Positions 16,832 to 25,786 of a stretch of DNA of 64,000 nt are shown piece by piece; position 1 is the stretch's first letter, and each line of letters begins with the position of its first letter. The DNA comes from Lacibacter cauensis. Lineage in GTDB: Bacteria > Bacteroidota > Bacteroidia > Chitinophagales > Chitinophagaceae. The position numbers and the translations under genes were made by a program. Under the pieces are notes generated by a model, which saw only the letters and a program-made list of their open reading frames with translations, searched no databases and was not told the DNA's origin. The stretch lies in NCBI RefSeq assembly GCF_007830055.1, contig NZ_VLLE01000007.1, forward strand, positions 1 through 64,000, written 5' to 3'.

Positions 16832-18367
16832 ATGATGCGAAAATTAATATTGATGAGTGTTGTGGTTTGCAGCACTCATTTTTTATTGGCACAAAGCCCT
16901 GATGTTTTAAAGATCAGGCAATACCGCCAGGCAAATGAGCATGCCATCATTAACGAGTTTGTTTCTTTTTTGAAGTTACCGAACATTGTTGGCGATTCTG
17001 TGGGCATTTATAAAAATGCAACATTCATTATGGATGCAATGAAGAAGCGGGGAATTGCCAATGTTCAATTACTTACTCCCGCATCCAATAGAAATGTACC
17101 TGCTGTTTATGGCGAAGTAAATACACCCGGTGCTACACAAACCATTATCTTTTATGCGCACTACGACGGGCAACCGGTGAATGCGGCACAATGGGCAAAA
17201 GGTCTTTCGCCGTTTGAACCAAAGTTGCTGACTAATTCGCTGGAGCAAAACGGAAGCATGATTGATTTTCCAACTACTGATAAAGCATTTGATCCTCAGT
17301 GGAGAATATATGGCAGAAGTGCAAGCGATGATAAAGCAGGAGTAATGGCTATTTTAAATGCTTACGATGCCATCGTTAAAAGTGGTATGAAGCCAACCGT
17401 AAACCTGAAGTTCTTTTTTGAAGGTGAAGAAGAAAAGGGATCTGATTTTCTGCATGAAATTTTGCAGCAGTACAAAAGTTTATTGCAAAGCGATCTGTGG
17501 TTGATTTGTGATGGACCTGTTCATCAATCGGGTAAAAAGCAAGTGGTGTTTGGCGTAAGAGGCGATGCGCATGTTGATCTAACTGTGTATGGTTCTAAGC
17601 GCCCGCTGCATAGTGGTCATTACGGCAACTGGGCACCTAATCCGGCAATGATGCTGGTTCAATTATTAGCATCAATGAAAGATAAAAACGGAAGGGTTAC
17701 AATTAAAGATTTTTATGCCGATGTAATTCCGTTGAGTGAAATGGAAAAGAAAGCACTTGCAGCAGTGCCACCCGTAGATGAACAAATGAAAAACGAACTG
17801 GGCTTTCGTAAACGGGAAATGACGGATTACAATCTTGCACAGTCAATTGGTTTACCATCGCTCAACATTAATGGAATGAACAGTGCCAATGTAGGGAAGA
17901 ATGCCAGCAATGTAATACCTACAACTGCAACAGCTGTTCTGGATCTGCGCCTTGTTGCGGGTAACGATTGGAAAAGGCAACAACAGCGTGTTGTTGAACA
18001 TATCAAAAGCCAGGGCTATTATGTTACAACAGCAACACCTACTGAAGAAGAAAGGAACAAGTACGATAAAATTGCGAAAGTAGAATTGAGCAGTGGTTAT
18101 AATGCACAGAAAACAGCGATGGATCTGCCGATTGCAAAAAAAGTAATTGCGGCAGTACAATCAACAACAACAGAACAAATTGTTTTACTGCCGACAGCTG
18201 GTGGCAGTCTGCCGTTATTTTTATTTGAACAATATCTCAAAGCAAAAACAATCTCTGTTCCTATTGCCAATCACGATAACAATCAACATGCAGAAAATGA
18301 AAATATCCGTTTGCTGAATTTGTGGAATGGTATTGAAACAATGGCTGCTTTAATGATGATGAAGTAA
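16832..18367 (+). CDS. Secreted M20-family metallopeptidase (dipeptidase-like)
   Basis: 511 residues with an N-terminal signal peptide (hydrophobic stretch ending FLLAQ). M20 metal-binding motifs are visible: YAHYDGQP (His), ASDDKAGVMAI (bridging Asp), FEGEEEKGSDF (catalytic Glu and metal Glu) and a C-terminal HDNNQHAENEN (His). A dimerisation domain (residues about 230-380) interrupts the catalytic domain, with PLHSGHYGNWAPNP typical of the CNDP-like dipeptidase branch. It likely hydrolyses peptides in the periplasm. The stop overlaps the next start (TAATG), implying translational coupling with the flavoprotein gene. Confidence 0.88.
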   Translation: MMRKLILMSVVVCSTHFLLAQSPDVLKIRQYRQANEHAIINEFVSFLKLPNIVGDSVGIYKNATFIMDAMKKRGIANVQLLTPASNRNVPAVYGEVNTPGATQTIIFYAHYDGQPVNAAQWAKGLSPFEPKLLTNSLEQNGSMIDFPTTDKAFDPQWRIYGRSASDDKAGVMAILNAYDAIVKSGMKPTVNLKFFFEGEEEKGSDFLHEILQQYKSLLQSDLWLICDGPVHQSGKKQVVFGVRGDAHVDLTVYGSKRPLHSGHYGNWAPNPAMMLVQLLASMKDKNGRVTIKDFYADVIPLSEMEKKALAAVPPVDEQMKNELGFRKREMTDYNLAQSIGLPSLNINGMNSANVGKNASNVIPTTATAVLDLRLVAGNDWKRQQQRVVEHIKSQGYYVTTATPTEEERNKYDKIAKVELSSGYNAQKTAMDLPIAKKVIAAVQSTTTEQIVLLPTAGGSLPLFLFEQYLKAKTISVPIANHDNNQHAENENIRLLNLWNGIETMAALMMMK

Positions 18368-19605
18368 TGAGTGCTGCAACACATCAACAAACATTATTGG
18401 TAATCGGTGGAGGTGCTGCCGGTTTTTTCTGTGCCGTCAATGCTGCAAGAATGAATCCGTTACTGCGTGTGATTATTCTTGAAAAATCAAGCAAGGTATT
18501 ATCGAAAGTAAAAGTAAGTGGCGGTGGCCGCTGCAATGTTACGCATGCCTGTTTTGATGTACAGGAGTTGAGTAAGCGCTATCCACGTGGCGAGCATTTT
18601 GTTCGCAAAGCGTTTCATCAATTCTTTACAAAGGATACCATTGCGTGGTTTGAAGAAAGAGGCGTAAAGCTGAAAGCAGAAGCCGATGGAAGAATGTTCC
18701 CGGTTACTGATTCTTCGCAAACGATTATTGATTGTTTACTGCGTGAAGTAAATAAGTATAAAGTAGAATTATTACTGAACAGGGAAGTGAAAAAACTGGA
18801 AGTGGAAAATGAGAAGTGGAAAGTTGAACTAAACAACAGTGACAGTATTACTGCCGATTATGTTTGTATTGCCAGTGGTGGTTTCCCTAAACTGCAGCAA
18901 TTCGATTGGTTAAAAGGAACAGGGCATACGATTGTGCCGCCTGTTCCATCACTGTTTACGTTTAATATTCCGCAACATCCGATCACACAACTGATGGGAG
19001 TGGTTGTGCCTGAAGCCACGATAAAAATTCAATCAACGAAATTGAAAAATACCGGGCCATTACTCATTACACATTGGGGCATGAGCGGACCATGTGTATT
19101 AAAACTTTCAGCTTGGGGTGCGAGAGAATTGCAGGAACGGAACTATGATTTTACGATCAACGTTAACTGGCTCAATGATGCAAAAGAGCAGGACGTAAAA
19201 GAAGAGCTCCAGCTCATTCGCAATACGAATGGTTCACAAAAAATAGTGAATAACAATCTGTTTCATTTGCCCAACCGTTTGTGGGCATTCCTGTTGCAGG
19301 AGGCAGGCATTAAAGACGAAGGACGTTGGGCCGATCTTCCATCGAAAGAACAGAATAAGTTGATTCAGCTTTTGTGTAATCATCCATTCCACGTAAAAGG
19401 TAAAACCACCTTTAAAGAAGAGTTTGTTACTGCAGGCGGTGTAGACTTGAAACAGGTTGATGCGAATACGATGCAGAGTAAACTGCATCCCAATCTTTTC
19501 TTTGCAGGCGAAATACTGGATGTGGATGGCATCACCGGTGGCTTTAATTTTCAACACGCATGGACCAGTGGATTTATCGCTGCCAAAACAATTGCTCAGC
19601 TGTAA
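18367..19605 (+). CDS. HI0933/YhiN-type flavoprotein (NAD(P)/FAD-dependent oxidoreductase)
   Basis: 412 residues. An N-terminal Rossmann dinucleotide site (VIGGGAAGFFCAVNAA) is followed by VKVSGGGRCNVTH, the hallmark of the HI0933/BaiN family, and the C-terminal FFAGEILDVDGITGGFNFQ with the FAD-binding Gly/Asp pattern. The physiological substrate of most members is unknown; some relatives act in bile-acid reduction, but nothing here supports that role. It overlaps the upstream M20 peptidase by 1 nt. Confidence 0.9.
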   Translation: MSAATHQQTLLVIGGGAAGFFCAVNAARMNPLLRVIILEKSSKVLSKVKVSGGGRCNVTHACFDVQELSKRYPRGEHFVRKAFHQFFTKDTIAWFEERGVKLKAEADGRMFPVTDSSQTIIDCLLREVNKYKVELLLNREVKKLEVENEKWKVELNNSDSITADYVCIASGGFPKLQQFDWLKGTGHTIVPPVPSLFTFNIPQHPITQLMGVVVPEATIKIQSTKLKNTGPLLITHWGMSGPCVLKLSAWGARELQERNYDFTINVNWLNDAKEQDVKEELQLIRNTNGSQKIVNNNLFHLPNRLWAFLLQEAGIKDEGRWADLPSKEQNKLIQLLCNHPFHVKGKTTFKEEFVTAGGVDLKQVDANTMQSKLHPNLFFAGEILDVDGITGGFNFQHAWTSGFIAAKTIAQL

Positions 19606-19695
19606 GCAACACAGTTATATAGTTAGAATACTCGCTCAGTTTTTTTGTAAAACACAGTTTGTTTAAATAAGTACCTTTAATTAAACCCAACTGCG

Positions 19696-20985
19696 ATGTC
19701 ATCGAGACGAAATTTTATACAGCAGCTTACTGCAGCAACAGGTGCATTCACTTTTTTACCATTTACCAATAAAGCATTTGCAAACGAAGCGGAATCCCGG
19801 TATGCGCAGTTTCGTGCAATGAATGATGCAGATGCGGTAGCCGATGAAGATTTCTGGGGTTGGGTAAAAGAACAATATACTGTATCGCCCAATTTATTAA
19901 ACCTCAACAACGGCGGGGTTAGTCCGCAACCGAAAGTAGTACAGGATGCACACATCCGTTTTTATCAGTATGCCAACGAAGGACCTTCGTATTACATGTG
20001 GCGTATACTCGACGATGGCCGTGAAGCATTGAGAGGTAAACTGGCAGATCTTGCCGGCTGCGATGCAGAAGAAATAGCCATTAACCGCAATGCAACAGAA
20101 GGATTGAATACGGTGATCTTTGGTTTGAATTTAAAAGCAGGTGATGAGGTTGTATTGACAAAGCAGGATTATCCGAACATGATCAACGCATGGAAGCAAC
20201 GTGAAAAACGTGACGGCATTAAATTGATTTGGCTGAACCTGGAATTGCCTATTGAAAATGAAGATGCAATTGTGCAGCAGTATGTCAATGCATTTACCTC
20301 ACGAACAAAAATTGTACATGTAACACATCTCATTAACTGGACGGGACAAATTCTGCCCATCCGAAAAATTGCGGATGAAGCACATAAACGTGGCATCGAA
20401 GTAATTGGCGATGGTGCCCATACATTTGCACATATAGATTTTAATATTCCTGATCTTGGATGCGATTATTTTGCCAGCTCTTTACATAAATGGTTGTGTG
20501 CTCCATTTGGCAGCGGGTTGTTATGGATTAAAAAAGAGAAGATCAAAAATATTTGGGCATTACTCAGCAATAACGAGCCTGATGGTACTGATATCCGCAA
20601 ATTCGAATCGCTCGGTACAAGATCGTTTGCCAGCGAAATGGCTATTGGTAATGCAGTAGATTTTCACAATGTCATTGGTTCGAAACGAAAAGAAGAACGA
20701 CTTCGGTATTTAACCGATTACTGGAACAATAAAGTAAGCGATCTGAAACAGGTTTCATTTCTTCAGCCAAAATACAAAGCGGGTTATTGTGCCATTTCTA
20801 ATATTGCCATTGAAGGAATAAAGCCATTTGCATTAATGGATACGCTGCATAAAAAGCATAAAATTCATACTGTAGCGATCGATTGGGAAAATGTACACGG
20901 TGTAAGGATAACACCGCATGTATACACCTCCATCAAAGATCTCGACAGGTTGGTAAATGCTATCCGCACAATTGCTGTTGGTTAA
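19696..20985 (+). CDS. Tat-exported class V aminotransferase-like PLP enzyme
   Basis: 429 residues. The N-terminus has a twin-arginine signal (SSRRNFIQQL, then a hydrophobic stretch and NKAFA), unusual for a PLP enzyme but known for isopenicillin-N-epimerase-like members. The class V fold is supported by NRNATEGLNTVIFGL (phosphate cup), GDGAHTFAHIDF (Asp and His around the cofactor) and SSLHKWLCAPFGSG with the Schiff-base lysine. A cysteine desulfurase catalytic Cys loop is not evident. It likely works in the periplasm after folding with cofactor in the cytoplasm. The substrate is unknown. A TACCTTTA -7-like box lies 17 nt upstream of the start (19672-19679). Confidence 0.85.
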   Translation: MSSRRNFIQQLTAATGAFTFLPFTNKAFANEAESRYAQFRAMNDADAVADEDFWGWVKEQYTVSPNLLNLNNGGVSPQPKVVQDAHIRFYQYANEGPSYYMWRILDDGREALRGKLADLAGCDAEEIAINRNATEGLNTVIFGLNLKAGDEVVLTKQDYPNMINAWKQREKRDGIKLIWLNLELPIENEDAIVQQYVNAFTSRTKIVHVTHLINWTGQILPIRKIADEAHKRGIEVIGDGAHTFAHIDFNIPDLGCDYFASSLHKWLCAPFGSGLLWIKKEKIKNIWALLSNNEPDGTDIRKFESLGTRSFASEMAIGNAVDFHNVIGSKRKEERLRYLTDYWNNKVSDLKQVSFLQPKYKAGYCAISNIAIEGIKPFALMDTLHKKHKIHTVAIDWENVHGVRITPHVYTSIKDLDRLVNAIRTIAVG

Positions 20986-21033
20986 TTCCTCTTATTTGTT
21001 TTGCTGTTTGTAACTTTAACTAAAACAAAGCAT

Positions 21034-21594
21034 ATGAAAAAGCTATTGATTGCTGCATTGTTTATCTTTTCTTCTGTTGCAGTTTTTGCGCAGGCAGGTA
21101 AAGAAAAATCGAAAGCCAAAGAAAAAGGTAAACCGGCTACAGAAAAAGTAAAAAAGCAAACCGATAATGATGCCGACAACGGTAATAAGCAAGATGCAGA
21201 TGGTAAGCAAACCGGCAATACCAAAACACGTGTCAATCTTCCAACAAAAGTAAAAAGTTCGTTTGCTGCAGAATATCCCAATGCTGCCAATGCTACGTGG
21301 ACAAAAAACAGAGGCGACTGGACAGTTGTATTTGGTAACGGTGTGTGGCGCTCAACTGCTACTTACCACAGCAATGGCGACCGTGTAGATACCCGTACGC
21401 CCATGACCAGAGAACAGGCACCACGACCAGTACTTGACGAAATACTCCGTCGTTATCCAAAACAAAATCCGAAGGATATTATCAAAATCGAAAAGCCCAA
21501 AAATCCGAATCTGTTCCAGATCATTGTTGAAGAAGCAGGTAAGAAACGAACATTACTGCTGGATGAAACCGGTAAGCTGGTTTCTGAACAATAA
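21034..21594 (+). CDS. Secreted PepSY-like (beta-lactamase-inhibitor-like) protein
   Basis: 186 residues from the ATG at 21034, chosen because it begins a clear signal peptide (MKKLLIAALFIFSSVAVFAQ). A Lys/Asp/Asn-rich linker (about 25-65) precedes a PepSY-like region with VKSSFAAEYPNAANATWTK and repeated W/Y-G-D turns, as in Bacteroidota proteins that use DUF2874. Such proteins are periplasmic and may bind or inhibit other proteins; no enzymatic motif is seen. A terminator follows at 21602. Confidence 0.75.
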   Translation: MKKLLIAALFIFSSVAVFAQAGKEKSKAKEKGKPATEKVKKQTDNDADNGNKQDADGKQTGNTKTRVNLPTKVKSSFAAEYPNAANATWTKNRGDWTVVFGNGVWRSTATYHSNGDRVDTRTPMTREQAPRPVLDEILRRYPKQNPKDIIKIEKPKNPNLFQIIVEEAGKKRTLLLDETGKLVSEQ

Positions 21595-21601
21595 AACGCT
21601 G

Positions 21602-21627
21602 AGGCCATCGTAAATGATGGCCTTTTT
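21602..21627 (+). terminator. Terminator after the PepSY-like gene
   Basis: A perfect 8-bp stem (AGGCCATC / GATGGCCT) with a 6-nt loop runs into TTTTT. Confidence 0.85.
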
Positions 21628-21715
21628 ATTTACAGAAATGACGGTTGGTTCATTACAGTTTTAAGCAGATGCGTATTTTTTCAGTTACTTTGCCGCACTT
21701 AATTACCAAGAGCCG

Positions 21716-22630
21716 ATGTACGTTTTTACCAAACTCCTCACCAATCTCTATTTCTGGATTTTTGCAAAGCGATTGGGCATTTTTAATCCTGCCGCAAAAA
21801 AGATTACCACTCCAATGATCCTGGGAGTGAACCATCCCAATTCATTTCTTGATGCAATTATTGTTGGTGCTGTAATGGATCACCGGGTGCATTTTATTAC
21901 AAGAAGCGGTGTGTTTAAAAATCCGGTTGTACGAAAAATTTTACGCTCGGTTAATATGATTCCTATTTACCGGATGACGGATGGTAAAGATCAGCTGGCA
22001 AACAATGATGCCACTTTTGAAGAAGTGCGTGCAATCTTAAAACGTGGTGAGCATGTGTTGATATTTGTGGAAGGATTCTGTCGCCACCAAACCACGCTTC
22101 AGCTGCCGTTAAAAAAAGGTGCACCACGTATGTTGCTGCAAGCCTGGGCCGATGGGTTGGATGTTACCTTTTTACCGGTATGGGTGCGTTACAATTCCTT
22201 TGTCGATTTTCCTAAATCGTTCGACATCAATTTCGGTAAGCAGTTTGGAAAAGAAGTAGTGCGGGAAGGAATGGAAACAGGTGCTGCCATGATGGCTATC
22301 AATAAAGCCGCCGAAGTACAGTTGCAACATCTGTCGGAAAAAATAAATGCAGATACACGCATTAAGATTCCGAAGTTCTTGCTGTTTATACCCGCCATGT
22401 TAGGTGTACTTACACATTTTCTGTTTTATGTGCCGTTAGAACGGTTAGCCTGGAAGCTGCGTGGCGAACAGTATTACGATAGTATTTTGTTTTGCCTGAT
22501 GGCTTTTCTTTATCCTGTTTATCTGCTGCTTGTATTTTTTGTGGTGAAAGCATTTGCAGGCACAGCTATTGCACTCGCTTCAATTGTTGCGTTACCGCTG
22601 TTAGCTAAGAGTTATGTGATGTGGAAGTAA
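21716..22630 (+). CDS. PlsC-like glycerol-phosphate acyltransferase
   Basis: 304 residues. The acyltransferase block I is NHPNSFLDA (His and Asp separated by five residues rather than the usual four), block II-like FITRSGVFKNP, block III VEGFCRHQ (Glu-Gly with a late Arg) and block IV MIPIYR, though the order differs slightly from textbook PlsC. The C-terminus has two or three hydrophobic helices (about 215-300). It likely acylates a lysophospholipid or related lipid in the inner membrane. The non-canonical spacing may mark a Bacteroidota subfamily. No operon partner is obvious; the TspO-like gene follows after 47 nt. Confidence 0.8.
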   Translation: MYVFTKLLTNLYFWIFAKRLGIFNPAAKKITTPMILGVNHPNSFLDAIIVGAVMDHRVHFITRSGVFKNPVVRKILRSVNMIPIYRMTDGKDQLANNDATFEEVRAILKRGEHVLIFVEGFCRHQTTLQLPLKKGAPRMLLQAWADGLDVTFLPVWVRYNSFVDFPKSFDINFGKQFGKEVVREGMETGAAMMAINKAAEVQLQHLSEKINADTRIKIPKFLLFIPAMLGVLTHFLFYVPLERLAWKLRGEQYYDSILFCLMAFLYPVYLLLVFFVVKAFAGTAIALASIVALPLLAKSYVMWK

Positions 22631-22677
22631 TGAACATCTGCAGCTTTCTTTTGTTTTAACGTAGTAACTTCAACGGT

Positions 22678-23460
22678 ATGATTACAAATACAAAGGCACT
22701 GGTTGTTTATCAATGGGTATTTTTTGCATACATGCTTACCATGAATGCGTTGGCCAATGGCTTACCGTTAAACGGATATACGACTGCCGATGTAAGTGCC
22801 ATGTACCCGAATTTATTTGTACCTGCAGGCTTTACATTCAGTATATGGGGAATTATTTACCTGCTGTTGTTGGGGTATATGGTTTACAGTACATCGTTAT
22901 TGTGGAAAGGCAACACGGGTGACTCCTTGTTACAACCAGTTACTTACATCGCCAATTATTTTACACTTACTTGTGCATTAAACGGCACTTGGATTATTAC
23001 GTGGCATTTGCTGCAGATCGAATTATCATTGCTGTTTATGCTGGCTTTGTTGGTAACACTGCTCGTTATTTATCGAAAGTTGCAACAGGTAAGAGAACAA
23101 GTGAACGGCATGCAGTATTTGTTGCTGTACGTACCTTTTGTTGTTTACCTTGGCTGGATCAGTGTAGCAACCATAGCCAATACAACGGCCTTGCTGGTGC
23201 ATTATAACTGGAATGGCTTTGGGGTGGGTGCTGTTATGTGGAGCTGCATCATGATTACTGTTGCAGCATTGCTGGGTGCTTATTTTTCTATTTTCAGAAA
23301 AGATATTGCTTACACATTAGTTGTTGCCTGGGCGTTATATGGCATTTCGTTTTCGCAGCAGGCGCACAGCGAAATTGTAACCATTGCTTACGGCGGTATT
23401 ACCCTTTGCCTGGTGATGGTTGTTATTGCATTGATCCGTAAACGAGCCCTTGCCCGATAG
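22678..23460 (+). CDS. Multi-pass membrane protein, tryptophan-rich sensory protein (TspO)-like
   Basis: 260 residues with about seven or eight hydrophobic helices. MYPNLFVPAGFTFSIWGIIY near residue 40 is a pattern shared with bacterial proteins annotated as TspO/MBR-related, where Trp-rich helices bind porphyrins. This protein is longer than the five-helix TspO core (about 160 residues), so the relationship is distant. It has no signal peptide or catalytic motif. It ends directly before a structured non-coding stretch upstream of rpsA. Confidence 0.6.
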   Translation: MITNTKALVVYQWVFFAYMLTMNALANGLPLNGYTTADVSAMYPNLFVPAGFTFSIWGIIYLLLLGYMVYSTSLLWKGNTGDSLLQPVTYIANYFTLTCALNGTWIITWHLLQIELSLLFMLALLVTLLVIYRKLQQVREQVNGMQYLLLYVPFVVYLGWISVATIANTTALLVHYNWNGFGVGAVMWSCIMITVAALLGAYFSIFRKDIAYTLVVAWALYGISFSQQAHSEIVTIAYGGITLCLVMVVIALIRKRALAR

Positions 23461-23508
23461 CTGGTTGGACGGTTCTGATGCCTGGCTGTTGCATTTTTTG
23501 ATGTTGCT

Positions 23509-23580
23509 CAAAGGCTGCCGGACAGCAGCGGTAGCTCCAGCCTGAAAGAGCGGGACTACAAGCGAATGGCCGGAACCACT
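23509..23580 (+). other. Candidate structured non-coding element upstream of rpsA
   Basis: This GC-richer stretch sits between the TspO-like gene and rpsA. It can form GCTGC/GCAGC (loop CGGACA) and a larger hairpin in which GTAGCTCC pairs with GGGACTAC (one mismatch) around a loop containing CTGAAAGAGC, followed by AAGCG. The sequence does not fit a protein-coding pattern with a start codon. Whether it is an RNA, a terminator region or a dispersed repeat cannot be told without comparison. Confidence 0.4.
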
Positions 23581-23652
23581 GCTTAAACAAGGCCTTATTT
23601 ACCGAAAGCCCCGATTTTCTTGTGTTTTAGCTTAAAAAACAGCTCCAAAGCC

Positions 23653-23683
23653 CTTGCCTGCACGGCTTTTTGGCCTACCTTTG
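23653..23683 (+). promoter_or_regulatory. Promoter of rpsA
   Basis: TACCTTTG (23676-23683) is a perfect -7 box; CTTG at 23653-23656 lies 19 nt upstream as a near -33 box. The transcript leader would hold a 6-bp hairpin (CCCCGA 23687-23692 / TCGGGG 23707-23712) ending 7 nt before the rpsA ATG. Confidence 0.75.
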
Positions 23684-23686
23684 CCG

Positions 23687-23712
23687 CCCCGAATCAATTA
23701 AACAAATCGGGG
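23687..23712 (+). promoter_or_regulatory. Leader hairpin at the rpsA start
   Basis: CCCCGA pairs perfectly with TCGGGG around an AT-rich 14-nt loop, and the stem ends 7 nt before the start codon. It is positioned where it could sequester the initiation region, a possible site for S1 autoregulation. Confidence 0.45.
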
Positions 23713-23719
23713 TTATTTT

Positions 23720-25618
23720 ATGTCAGAAAATCAAATTGTTAACTCAAACGCTGATGCACAGGAGAATGTTCCTGCAACTGAGGTTGCCGAAACATCTACA
23801 GCGACAACAACTGCACCTGTGGCTGTGCAAACTGCACACGATGATTTTGATTGGAGCGTTGACAAGCGCAACGTAGCAATCTACAGCAAAGAAGAGCGTG
23901 AAAAGTATGATGCTGTTTACGATGGCACTTTCAAGCAAGTAAACGATGCTGAAATTGTTGATGGCCAGGTTGTGGCATTAACAAAAACAGATGTTGTAGT
24001 AAACATCGGCTTCAAGAGCGATGGTCTTGTTTCTTTGAACGAGTTCCGTGATTTGCCAGGTTTAAAAATCGGCGATACTGTTGAAGTAATGGTGGTAGAG
24101 AAAGAAGACAGAGAAGGTCACTTACACCTCAGCCGCAAGCTTGCACGCATCACTCGTGCATGGGAGCGCATTATGGAAGTACATAAGACAGGTGAAATTG
24201 TTACAGGTACTGTTACCAGCAAAACTAAAGGTGGTTTGATCGTTGATGTTTTCGGTATGGAAACATTCTTACCGGGGTCACAAATTGATGTGAAGCCTGT
24301 AACAGATTACGATCAGTTTGTAGGTAAAACAATGGAGTTTAAAGTGGTAAAGATTAACGAGACCATTAAGAACGCTGTTGTGAGCCACAAAGCCCTCATT
24401 GAAAGCGATATCGAAGCACAACGTGCGGTGATCATGGGTAAACTGGAAAAAGGTCAGGTACTGGAAGGTACTATCAAGAACATTACCGACTTCGGTGCGT
24501 TCCTTGACCTGGGTGGTGTTGATGGTCTGTTGTATATCACTGATATCAGCTGGGGCCGTATCAACCATCCTTCAGAAGTACTGAAGATGGATCAGAAGTT
24601 GAACGTTGTAGTTCTCGACTTCGATGATGATAAGAAACGTATCAGCCTTGGTCTGAAGCAGCTCACTCCGCACCCATGGGATACACTCAGCGAATCAATC
24701 GTTGAAGGTAACACCGTGAAAGGTAAAGTGGTGAACATTGAAGACTACGGTGCGTTCCTCGAAATCATGCCAGGTGTTGAAGGTCTGGTTCACGTAAGTG
24801 AAATCAGCTGGGCTAACACACCGGTTAATGCAAAAGAATTCTTCAAAATGGGTGATGAGCACGAAGCAAAAATCGTTACGCTCGATAAAGATGCCCGTAA
24901 GATGAGCTTGAGCATTAAGCAAATGAGCCAGGATCCTTGGAGCACTATCGAAGAAACTTTCCCAGTAGAAAGCAAGCACAAAGGTTTGGTGAAGAACATT
25001 ACTCCTTACGGTGTGTTTGTTGAACTGAAAGCAGGTATCGGTGGTATGATCCACATCAGCGATCTTAGCTGGACCAAGCGTTTCAACCACCCAAGTGAAT
25101 ACACAAAGGTTGGTCAGGATATCGAAGTAATGATCCTCAGCATCGATAAGGAAAACCGTAAGCTGCAGTTAGGTCATAAACAACTCGAAGAAGATCCCTG
25201 GAATGCATTGGAAGAAACATTCGCAATTGGTACAACACACGAAGGTCATGTAACGAAGAAGGATGACAAAGGTGCAATTGTACAATTACCTTACGGTATC
25301 GAAGGTTTCGCTCCAAACCGTCATCTGAACAAGGAAGATGGTAAACAAGTACAGGCTGATGAAACTGCACAGTTCGTAGTGATCGAATTCGATCGTAACG
25401 AAAAGCGTGTGGTAGTAAGCCATGCACGTTTGTGGGAACAGGCGATCATTGAAGAAAAGAACGCTGAGCTGAAAGAGAAGAAAGCAGACGCTGCACGTAC
25501 TAAGAAAGCAGTGAAAGACGTACAGAGCAAAGTAGAGAAAGCTACACTTGGTGATCTGGGTGTTCTTGCTGATCTGAAGAAAAAGCTCGATGGCGGTTCT
25601 GATGCTGCTGCTGAGTAA
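23720..25618 (+). CDS. rpsA: 30S ribosomal protein S1, six S1 domains
   Basis: 632 residues. Six consecutive S1/OB-fold repeats can be placed at roughly 78-143, 155-228, 246-316, 331-403, 418-490 and 505-572, with recurring GxVxxIxxYGAFV and HxSxxSW motifs in repeats 3 to 5. The N-terminal 70 residues are acidic and divergent; the C-terminal 60 form a Lys/Glu-rich, probably helical tail. S1 recruits mRNA to the 30S, which matters in Bacteroidota because Shine-Dalgarno sequences are largely absent. It has its own consensus promoter, a leader hairpin and a strong terminator, so it is probably monocistronic. Confidence 0.97.
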   Translation: MSENQIVNSNADAQENVPATEVAETSTATTTAPVAVQTAHDDFDWSVDKRNVAIYSKEEREKYDAVYDGTFKQVNDAEIVDGQVVALTKTDVVVNIGFKSDGLVSLNEFRDLPGLKIGDTVEVMVVEKEDREGHLHLSRKLARITRAWERIMEVHKTGEIVTGTVTSKTKGGLIVDVFGMETFLPGSQIDVKPVTDYDQFVGKTMEFKVVKINETIKNAVVSHKALIESDIEAQRAVIMGKLEKGQVLEGTIKNITDFGAFLDLGGVDGLLYITDISWGRINHPSEVLKMDQKLNVVVLDFDDDKKRISLGLKQLTPHPWDTLSESIVEGNTVKGKVVNIEDYGAFLEIMPGVEGLVHVSEISWANTPVNAKEFFKMGDEHEAKIVTLDKDARKMSLSIKQMSQDPWSTIEETFPVESKHKGLVKNITPYGVFVELKAGIGGMIHISDLSWTKRFNHPSEYTKVGQDIEVMILSIDKENRKLQLGHKQLEEDPWNALEETFAIGTTHEGHVTKKDDKGAIVQLPYGIEGFAPNRHLNKEDGKQVQADETAQFVVIEFDRNEKRVVVSHARLWEQAIIEEKNAELKEKKADAARTKKAVKDVQSKVEKATLGDLGVLADLKKKLDGGSDAAAE

Positions 25619-25644
25619 GACAGTTATAACTGATCTTTATACAG

Positions 25645-25674
25645 GCCCATCGTTGCAAAACGATGGGCTTTTTT
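25645..25674 (+). terminator. Terminator after rpsA
   Basis: A 10-bp stem (GCCCATCGTT / AACGATGGGC) with a GCAA tetraloop is followed by a run of six Ts. Confidence 0.92.
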
Positions 25675-25681
25675 GTGATCA

Positions 25682-25764
25682 GTAATGAGTAATGAATGAT
25701 GAGTATGCAGGGTGTTGATAACTCATCATTCATCATTCATCATTCATCGTCCATCGCTCATTAC
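25682..25764 (+). repeat. Nested inverted quasi-tandem repeat between rpsA and aroK
   Basis: A perfect 13-bp inverted repeat (ATGAATGATGAGT 25692-25704; ACTCATCATTCAT 25721-25733) lies inside a second pair (GTAATGAG 25682-25689; CTCATTAC 25757-25764). Both arms consist of 7-nt units (GTAATGA / ATGAATG; CATCATT / CATCATT). Confidence 0.8.
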
Positions 25765-25786
25765 CTTCGTAACAAACAACAACTTC

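Noticed and set aside
19672-19679. TACCTTTA as a full promoter for the Tat-exported PLP enzyme
   Set aside because: The -7 box is one base off and no TTTG lies 18-21 nt upstream; it is mentioned only within the gene entry.
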